Of a DNA stretch of 64,000 nt, positions 57,031-64,000 are shown piece after piece. The notes under the pieces are model-generated. The model was not told where the DNA came from and made no database searches. It saw only the letters and a list, made by a program, of their open reading frames with translations. This stretch comes from Bacillota bacterium (GTDB taxonomy: Bacteria > Bacillota > Clostridia > Peptostreptococcales > Anaerovoracaceae). The DNA lies in the NCBI GenBank assembly GCA_029101005.1, contig JAQXQE010000006.1, positions 62,001 to 126,000 of the forward strand. The letters are read 5' to 3'. Within the stretch, counting starts at the first letter, position 1; each line of letters starts with the position of its first letter. The position numbers were made by a program, and so were the translations under genes.

Positions 57031-58530
57031 TTATGCTTCAATTCCCTCGGGATCAATCTCTTCCCACTCAGGTCGTGAATGCTCAGCATCAAGAGCAGCA
57101 ATCTCTTCGTCTGTTCTGCCCTTCCATGCTGGACGACCCTCTGTCTTGTCCATCATGTTGGCAATTATACCACAAATGATGTATGAACCCCAACAGAGAA
57201 CTGCACCCCAGAGGTTAACTCCGAGGAAGTTTGCATAAGCTCCTGTTCCAATGTTCATGAATGAAAGAGCATCAGCATTAACAGTATCAACGATACCGAG
57301 AATCATTCCAATCCAGAATGAAAGGTGGAATCCAAGCTTTGTTGGCTTTATAGGACCAGCTCCGTGAATCAGGAAGATTGGTCCAAGACCCATAATCATT
57401 GTTCCACTGATTGTTGTAGCAGCGAGGATATCTGTTCCAACAATCATTGGAAGGTTTCCGATGAATGCAAATGCAACCATGAATCCGATACCAATCCATC
57501 TAGCCTTCTCGTGTGGATCCTTACCGAGAATTGCTGGAAGGTCTCTTGCAGTCAGCTTAGCAAGTGAGCTGAATGTTGAGTCAAGAGTTGAACCACCACA
57601 CATGATCATCATGATGGCCATAAGGAAGAATGCTGCAATTCCCATACCCTGAGCAACAGTCTGAGCAGCATCTGTTACCTCCTCGAGGCCTGACAGCATT
57701 GCGTCAACTCCGATGAGTGAGAACAGTGTGATAGCAACAAAACCGAGAAGACCAGCTACAGTGAAGCACTTGAGCATCTTCTTCTCTTCACAGATGAATC
57801 CTCTGTCTGTAAGTACAGCATCGTGGAATCCGTATGAGAGGCACTGAAGACCTGCTCCAAGCACGAAATCAAGACCAGCATCCATTGTCCATGAACCACT
57901 TGTAATGTAAGCTGATGCTGGATGCGCTGGAAGAATCCAGAAGATTGTGAATACGAGAAGAACTGCGAACAGTGCTGCCTGAAGTACGTCTGTGATAAGT
58001 GATGATCTAAGTCCACCCCAGCAGCTGTACGCAAGAGTGATGAAAGTGAACAGAAGCGCAGCAACGATGAATGGCTTGCTTCCTGACTCACCATAGTATC
58101 CACCAATTACAGAAGTATTTGACCATACCTCGTTGAACAGTCTGATAAGGATAGCTGCACTGAAGCAGAACGCTGCAGCAACACCATAGTTGCTTGTCAG
58201 GAACTGAGTCATAGATGTAGCACCAAATCTTCTTCTAAGTCTGTAGATAGCATATCCTGTGAGTGGAATGCAGAGCCAATATACAGCATATCCGATACCA
58301 CCTACGATACCGAACTTATAGCCCATATTTGCGCAGTTATAAACTGACTTAGCAAAAATCCAAGCAATAAATACTGAAGAAGTAATCATAAGCGAACTTG
58401 CCGCCTTACCCTTCTTATCTGTACCCTTGAAGAAGCCTCCAATAGTAACAGCCTTTGGTGAGATTACAAACATAATCACACCATATACAACCAGAAAACC
58501 CCAGAACAGAAGTCCTGTACCCATCTGCAT
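57031..58530 (-). CDS. sodium:solute symporter (SSS) family transporter
   Basis: About 13 TM; GGFFKGTDKKGKAASSLMITSSVFIAWIFAKSVY, GGLRSSLITDVLQA; start placed at MQMGTGLLFWGF after GAAGGGAG. Confidence 0.88.
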   Translation of the reverse strand: MQMGTGLLFWGFLVVYGVIMFVISPKAVTIGGFFKGTDKKGKAASSLMITSSVFIAWIFAKSVYNCANMGYKFGIVGGIGYAVYWLCIPLTGYAIYRLRRRFGATSMTQFLTSNYGVAAAFCFSAAILIRLFNEVWSNTSVIGGYYGESGSKPFIVAALLFTFITLAYSCWGGLRSSLITDVLQAALFAVLLVFTIFWILPAHPASAYITSGSWTMDAGLDFVLGAGLQCLSYGFHDAVLTDRGFICEEKKMLKCFTVAGLLGFVAITLFSLIGVDAMLSGLEEVTDAAQTVAQGMGIAAFFLMAIMMIMCGGSTLDSTFSSLAKLTARDLPAILGKDPHEKARWIGIGFMVAFAFIGNLPMIVGTDILAATTISGTMIMGLGPIFLIHGAGPIKPTKLGFHLSFWIGMILGIVDTVNADALSFMNIGTGAYANFLGVNLWGAVLCWGSYIICGIIANMMDKTEGRPAWKGRTDEEIAALDAEHSRPEWEEIDPEGIEA

Positions 58531-58676
58531 AGTTAAATATCTCCCTTCATACAATAAACTGTGAATTATTAGATATAGTCTAGCCAAACATCGCAGATTC
58601 TACCATAACTCAAATCCCTCATCAAATAGAAGATATCTATAGCATTAGACTAAGTCTAAATACTAACGAACACTAG

Positions 58677-58706
58677 AAAAGGCTCCGCTACGCGAAGCCT
58701 TTTTCA
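58677..58706. terminator. intrinsic terminator
   Basis: AAAAGGCTCCGCTACGCGAAGCCTTTTT. Confidence 0.8.
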
Positions 58707-58720
58707 AACATATTAGAGCT

Positions 58721-58772
58721 GACAGAGCCCTTGAATCGCTGCGTCATCGCAATAGGCGCGAGCCGAGCTCCA
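58721..58772 (-). repeat. 52-bp dispersed repeat, copy B (half element)
   Basis: gacagagcccttgaatcgctgcgtcatcgcaataggcgcgagccgagctcca, 49/52 identical to 54029-54080. Confidence 0.9.
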
Positions 58773-58779
58773 AGAGGAG

Positions 58780-59976
58780 CTAGTTGCTTGTGTAATTGTC
58801 GAAGTAGCCCTGTACAAGTACTACTGGTGTTCCCTTATCTCCCGATCCTGATGTCAGGTCGCAGAGTGAACCGATGAGGTCTGTCAGACGACGTGGTGTT
58901 GTTCCCTCTGACTCCATCTGTCCGAAGAGGTCAGCGTCCTTATCCTTGATTCTCTGAGCGATAGCAGCCTTGAGCTCATCTCCGCTGAGATCAGCGAAAT
59001 CGTTATCAGCAAGGTACTTGAGCTTGAGCTCATTTGGTGTTCCCTCGAGTCCTGGTGTGTAAGCTGGTGAAACAACAGGGTCTGCGAGCTCCCAGATCTT
59101 TCCTACTGGATCCTTGAAAGCTCCGTCTCCGTATACCATAACCTCAACCTTCTTGCCAGTTCTCTCGTATACCTTAGCCTGGATATCCATTACGAGGTCT
59201 GTGCACTCACGTGGGAAGAGCTTGATTGAATCTTCAGTAGCCTTGTTTGAACCGAGGAGACCGTACTTCTCGTTGTAGCCGCTACCGTTAACAGGAGCAG
59301 TGAGGATTTCATCCATTCCTACTACTGTAGCGCCCTTAGCCTTGAGAATTCTCTTTGTTCTTGCTCTTGTGTGGATATCACATGTGAGAACCTTATCTGT
59401 GTATTCGAGAATGTCCTCAGCGTGGTTAGCGAAGATGATCTCGCACTCAGCGCCAGCCTCCTCGATGAGCTTACCGTAGTAGTCTACGTAGTCAACACCT
59501 GTGAACTGGTGCTTGTTCTCTCCGAAGAGCTCTCTGTACTTAGCGAGAGTAAGAACATCGCTGTATGGGTTGATTCCTGCATTGTCAACCTGATCCATTG
59601 TCAGAAGAGCATTACCAACCTCATCGCTTGGATAGCTCAGCATGAGAACAACCTTCTTAGCTCCCATTGCGATACCTCTGAGGCAGATAGCAAATCTGTT
59701 TCTTGAGAGAATTGGCCATACAACACCAATTGTCTCGCCACCGAGCTTAGCCTTAACATCCTCAGCTACAGCCTGAATGCTAGCGTAGTTACCCTGTGAT
59801 CTGGCAACGATTGACTCTGTAATTGAAATAACATCTCTGTCGTTCAGAGCAAAACCCTCAACTTCAGCAGCCTCGATTACGCTGTCAGCAACGATAGCTG
59901 CGAGGTCATCGCCCTCTCTGATGATTGGGCATCTGATACCTCTTGAAATGGTTCCAACTCTTCTTTCTTCGCTCAT
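58780..59976 (-). CDS. coenzyme F420-0:L-glutamate ligase (CofE)-like family protein
   Basis: GTISRGIRCPIIREGDDLAAIVADSV...NDRDVISITESIVARSQGNY; start at MSEERRVG after AGGGAGG. Confidence 0.75.
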   Translation of the reverse strand: MSEERRVGTISRGIRCPIIREGDDLAAIVADSVIEAAEVEGFALNDRDVISITESIVARSQGNYASIQAVAEDVKAKLGGETIGVVWPILSRNRFAICLRGIAMGAKKVVLMLSYPSDEVGNALLTMDQVDNAGINPYSDVLTLAKYRELFGENKHQFTGVDYVDYYGKLIEEAGAECEIIFANHAEDILEYTDKVLTCDIHTRARTKRILKAKGATVVGMDEILTAPVNGSGYNEKYGLLGSNKATEDSIKLFPRECTDLVMDIQAKVYERTGKKVEVMVYGDGAFKDPVGKIWELADPVVSPAYTPGLEGTPNELKLKYLADNDFADLSGDELKAAIAQRIKDKDADLFGQMESEGTTPRRLTDLIGSLCDLTSGSGDKGTPVVLVQGYFDNYTSN

Positions 59977-60087
59977 AATTATCCTCCCTATGTGCTTAAA
60001 CGCTGCCATAATTTGACAGCCGGAAATACATATTTCTAAAGCCGATTAATTATATATCATAGCTATGGTCAATACAAACAAAACTTG

Positions 60088-61776
60088 CTATTCGAGTGCA
60101 TTTTTTGTAGCCGTCATTACCTTTTCTGCCTTGATTCTGGCCTTATCGGCTGTAGAATCCGAACTTTTGACGTATATCTTTACAATTGGTTCGGTTCCAG
60201 AAGGTCTGATTAGAACTTCACAGTCCTCTGTCAGATAGAAATTGAGCATATCTGTCGCAGGGAAGCCATCTACACCCTTGCTAAAATCTCTTACTTTCTC
60301 TACAGGGTATCCCAGTTCAGTCGGAAGATTGTTTCTCAAGGCGAGCATAGATGCCGATATACGTGAAGCCGCCTCGTATCCATCATAACGCACAGAGCTA
60401 TTGAATTCCTCGCAATATCCGTACTTATCATAGAGTGCAAGCAGACCCTCATATACAGACTCACCCTTTGATCTGAAGTAGCATGCCATCTCAGCGAGCA
60501 GCATTGCCGCAAGCACCGCATCCTTGTCTCTTGTGTATGTTCCCGCAAGATATCCAATGCTCTCCTCAAAGCCGAAGATGAAGCTGTGTTCACCTGATGC
60601 TTCGTATTCTTTAATCTTCTCACCAATGAACTTGAAGCCCGTGAGTGTCTCCACGCAACATACTCCGTATGCGTCGCAAATTCTCTCGCAGAGTGAAGTT
60701 GACACTACACTTTTGATAACTGCTGCATTAGCTGGAAGAGTTCCGAGCTCTGTCCTTCTTGTTAGAATGTAATCGAGAAGAAGCATTCCTATCTGATTAC
60801 CAGTCAGTGCCTTGTAACCCTCTGGAGTCTTCATAACAGCACCACAGCGGTCACTGTCAGGATCAGTTCCTATGATGAGATCTGCATTGTTTGCCTCTGC
60901 ATACTCGATTGGCAAATCATAGTTGGCAAGATACTCTGGATTCGGATTCTCCACACTTGGGAAATCTCCATCAGGAATGAGTTGCTCAACAACTGGAATT
61001 ACATTTCTGATGCCTACACGCTCGAGCACCTTCTGAACTGGCTTGGCACCAGCACCGTGGAAGGCAGCATATACTATGCGCACATCGTCTGCATACTCAC
61101 TTACGTAATCACCTGCAAGAGACTGCTCGAGAACTGCATTGAGATAACGCTCATCAACTTCCGCGCCGATAATCTCGATATGTCCAGCTCCGACAGCATC
61201 TTCGAACGACATTGTTCTTACATCCTCGAAAATTCTGATCTCATCGAGAAGTTCTGCGAGTTCATTCGCCTTCTCAAGTCCAATCTGAGATGCGTCATCC
61301 CAGTAGACTTTATATCCATTGTACTCCTTTGGATTATGGCTAGCGGTGATGTTTACACCGGCAACTGCGTGAAGGTCACGCACAGCAAAAGAAAGCTCGG
61401 GTGTAGGGCGAAGTGCGTCGAAGAAGAAGACTTTTACCCCATTTGCTGCGAGAACAGCCGCGGTCTCCTCAGCGAAGAGCTCGCTGTTATGTCGTGAATC
61501 ATGCGAGACAACAACACCATCGCTCGCTCTGCCCTCGGAAATTACGCTCTGCGCAAGAGCCTGAGAAGCGCAGCGAACTGTGTAGATGTTCATACCGTTG
61601 TAGCCGGCTCTCATCAGACCACGGATGCCGGAAGTGCCGAAGCTTGGCACTGTTCCGAAGCGATCCTTGAGTTCTTCTTCATTATTTGAGATCGCAGCAA
61701 GCTCAGCCCTGCTCGCCTCATCGAGCACAGGAGAATTTATCCATTTATTGAATTGTTCTCTGTAGTCGCCCTTCAA
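60088..61776 (-). CDS. phosphoglucomutase/phosphomannomutase family protein
   Basis: 562 aa; FGTSGIRGLMRAGYNGMN, ITASHNPKEYNGYKVYW, GTDPDSDRCG, RPSGTEPIVKIY. Confidence 0.95.
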   Translation of the reverse strand: MKGDYREQFNKWINSPVLDEASRAELAAISNNEEELKDRFGTVPSFGTSGIRGLMRAGYNGMNIYTVRCASQALAQSVISEGRASDGVVVSHDSRHNSELFAEETAAVLAANGVKVFFFDALRPTPELSFAVRDLHAVAGVNITASHNPKEYNGYKVYWDDASQIGLEKANELAELLDEIRIFEDVRTMSFEDAVGAGHIEIIGAEVDERYLNAVLEQSLAGDYVSEYADDVRIVYAAFHGAGAKPVQKVLERVGIRNVIPVVEQLIPDGDFPSVENPNPEYLANYDLPIEYAEANNADLIIGTDPDSDRCGAVMKTPEGYKALTGNQIGMLLLDYILTRRTELGTLPANAAVIKSVVSTSLCERICDAYGVCCVETLTGFKFIGEKIKEYEASGEHSFIFGFEESIGYLAGTYTRDKDAVLAAMLLAEMACYFRSKGESVYEGLLALYDKYGYCEEFNSSVRYDGYEAASRISASMLALRNNLPTELGYPVEKVRDFSKGVDGFPATDMLNFYLTEDCEVLIRPSGTEPIVKIYVKSSDSTADKARIKAEKVMTATKNALE

Positions 61777-63633
61777 TTAGCAAACCTCCTCAAACTGTGA
61801 GTTGTAAAGTTCTGCATAGAAGCCTCCCTTTGCAAGGAGCTCCTCGTGTGTACCCTGCTCGACGATATCACCGTGATTCATTACGAGAATGAGATCAGCG
61901 TTCTTGATTGTCGAAAGTCTGTGAGCGATGATGAAGCTTGTTCTTCCCTCTGTGAGGTGATCCATAGCCTTCTGGATTCGCTCCTCTGTTCTTGTATCTA
62001 CTGAAGATGTAGCCTCATCGAGGATGAGAACCTCCTTGTCAGCAAGAATTGCTCTTGCGATTGTGAGTAGCTGTCTCTGTCCCTCGGAAACATTGGTTGC
62101 ATCTTCATTGAGTACCATATTGTAGCCGCCTGGCAATGTCTTGATGAAGTGATGTGCTCTTGCCGCCTTAGCTGCTGCGATTACCTCTTCATCTGTTGCA
62201 TCAAGCTTACCATATCTGATGTTCTCCATGATAGTACCTGAGAAAAGCCAGGTATCCTGAAGTACCATCGAGAAATTATCTCTTAAGCCCTCACGTGTGT
62301 AGTCTCTGATATCCACACCGTCGAGCTTGATTGAGCCTGAGTTGACATCGTAGAAGCGCATGAGAAGCTTGACCATAGTAGTCTTGCCAGCTCCTGTTGG
62401 ACCTACGATGGCGATTTTCTGTCCGTCCTTAACCTTTGCAGAGAAGTCGTTGATGATAGGCTGCTCTGGATCGTATCCAAAGTGAACATGCTCGAACTCG
62501 ACCTCACCTTTGACTTTGCTTGCATCTGCAGGCTTATCAGTATCAGCAATCTCCTCTTCCTCAGCGAGGAACTCGAAGACTCTCTCTGCAGCGGCAGCCA
62601 TTGACTGCACCTGATTCATTACCTGTGCAATTGACTGAAGCGGACGGGTAAGATTCTTTACATACTGTACGAAGGCCTGAATATCACCGATTCCGATTAC
62701 TCCTCTGATTGCGAGCATTCCACCTGAGATGGCAACACCAGCATATCCGAGATTGCCGACAAAGACCATAGTTGGCATCATAAGTCCAGCGATGAACTGT
62801 GACTTCCACGCTGATTCGTAGAGTATTCCATTCGCCTTATCGAACTCTTCTGTAACATCCTTCTCCTTATTGAAGGCTTTGATTACGAGCTGACCTGCGA
62901 AGTTCTCCTCAACCTGTCCGTTGATAATTCCGAGGTACTCCTGTTGTGTGCGGAAGTACTTCTGAGAGATTTTGATGATGAATGCGAGCAGAATTCCAGA
63001 GAGCGGAATTGTGATAATCGCAATACCTGTCATCAGCGGTGAGATGGTGAGCATCATCACAATTACTCCAATCATCGTCGCAAGTGCAGTGATGATATTT
63101 GTGATGCTCTGGTTCATTCCATTACCGAGCGTATCTACATCGTTAGTGATTCTCGAAAGAACCTCACCGTAAGGAACACCCTCGAAATACTTGAGAGGCG
63201 TTCTGTTGATCTTCTCAGAGATCTCCCTTCTCATTCTGAAGATGAGATTCTGAGTGATATGTGTCATAACCCAGCCCTGAATGAAAGCGCATATCGAGCT
63301 GATTACATATAATGCGAGTGTCAGTAGCAGTATGTGTTTAACCGCATCGAAGTCGATACCTCCAACTCCGTTGATCTTGCGCATGAGACCCTCAGCAATC
63401 TCTGTAGTTGCATGTCCCATTACCTTAGGTCCGATAACCTCAAAGACTGTAGCTGCCGCAGCGAAGATCATTACTACGATAACCGCATACTTATATGCAC
63501 CAATATACTTCAGAAGGTCTCTGATAGCACCCTTGAAATTCTTCGGCTTCTCGCCTGGGGCAATTCCGTGGCCGCCGCCTCTTCCTCTTCTTCTTGGGGC
63601 CTGTCTGTATCTTGTCTGATTGTTCTCAGCCAT
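61777..63633 (-). CDS. ABC exporter, fused permease/ATPase (consensus Walker B half)
   Basis: 618 aa; GPTGAGKTTMVKLL, VSEGQRQLLTIARA, VLILDEATSSVD. Confidence 0.95.
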   Translation of the reverse strand: MAENNQTRYRQAPRRRGRGGGHGIAPGEKPKNFKGAIRDLLKYIGAYKYAVIVVMIFAAAATVFEVIGPKVMGHATTEIAEGLMRKINGVGGIDFDAVKHILLLTLALYVISSICAFIQGWVMTHITQNLIFRMRREISEKINRTPLKYFEGVPYGEVLSRITNDVDTLGNGMNQSITNIITALATMIGVIVMMLTISPLMTGIAIITIPLSGILLAFIIKISQKYFRTQQEYLGIINGQVEENFAGQLVIKAFNKEKDVTEEFDKANGILYESAWKSQFIAGLMMPTMVFVGNLGYAGVAISGGMLAIRGVIGIGDIQAFVQYVKNLTRPLQSIAQVMNQVQSMAAAAERVFEFLAEEEEIADTDKPADASKVKGEVEFEHVHFGYDPEQPIINDFSAKVKDGQKIAIVGPTGAGKTTMVKLLMRFYDVNSGSIKLDGVDIRDYTREGLRDNFSMVLQDTWLFSGTIMENIRYGKLDATDEEVIAAAKAARAHHFIKTLPGGYNMVLNEDATNVSEGQRQLLTIARAILADKEVLILDEATSSVDTRTEERIQKAMDHLTEGRTSFIIAHRLSTIKNADLILVMNHGDIVEQGTHEELLAKGGFYAELYNSQFEEVC

Positions 63634-63634
63634 A

Positions 63635-64000
63635 CTACTTCACCCCCTTCAGTTCTTTCTCAGAAAGCTGTGATTCAGCAATCTGTCTGTATACATCACA
63701 GGACTCAAGCAGTTCCTCGTGAGTGCCCTTGCCGACAACCTCGCCGTCGTCAAGAACGATAATCTGCTCAGCGTGGAGAATTGTTCCAACTCTCTGAGCA
63801 ACAATAATCTTAGTAGCATCCTTCTGTTTCTCCGCAAGTTCCTTACGGAGCTCAGCATCAGTCTTCATATCGAGAGCCGAGAAGCTATCGTCAAAGATCA
63901 GAATTGCAGGCTTCTTCGCAAGAGCTCTTGCAATCGAAAGTCTCTGCTTCTGTCCACCAGATACATTAGTTCCGCCCTGCGAAATGAAGCTCTCGTACTT
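63635..64000 (-). CDS. ABC exporter, fused permease/ATPase, C-terminal part only (continues past window)
   Basis: Open reading to window edge: KYESFISQGGTNVSGGQKQRLSIARALAKKPAILIFDDSFSALDMKTDAELRKELAEKQKDATKIIVAQRVGTI... Confidence 0.93.
   Translation of the reverse strand, partial: KYESFISQGGTNVSGGQKQRLSIARALAKKPAILIFDDSFSALDMKTDAELRKELAEKQKDATKIIVAQRVGTILHAEQIIVLDDGEVVGKGTHEELLESCDVYRQIAESQLSEKELKGVK

Overview
The window is 64 kb of a moderate-GC Firmicutes-like (Eubacteriales-type, amino-acid-fermenting anaerobe) chromosome. It is densely packed, with most genes on the minus strand. Core modules, in order: a lysine-riboswitch-controlled dapA-dapB-dapH-lysA-aminotransferase operon; hpt/engB/lon/clpX/clpP/tig; murI, fba, serC, serA, uvrC, dacF-like, mscL, rdgB; a two-component system; a CWB2 surface protein; several Na+-coupled amino-acid transporters; a pair of 2-hydroxyacyl-CoA-dehydratase-type subunits; a phosphohexomutase; and a heterodimeric-type ABC exporter running off the right edge. 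One small high-GC acquired-looking island (MerR / flavodoxin-fold reductase / alpha-beta hydrolase) sits next to a tRNA-Leu(CAG). The most unusual signals are: (1) an un-called 49-aa SCIFF ranthipeptide precursor next to its radical-SAM maturase, in which the Cys/Thr pair expected to form the thioether appears to be Ser/Ser; (2) a metallophosphoesterase-like domain fused to an ArsS-like radical SAM protein, in a tight operon with a Na+/solute symporter and a DMT-type exporter; (3) a 130-nt nested palindromic element starting at a stop codon, with a 52-bp half copy in the same position after another gene; (4) gene remnants, including a beta-carbonic anhydrase fragment. Everything is from reading the sequence and the supplied ORF track; no database search was run.
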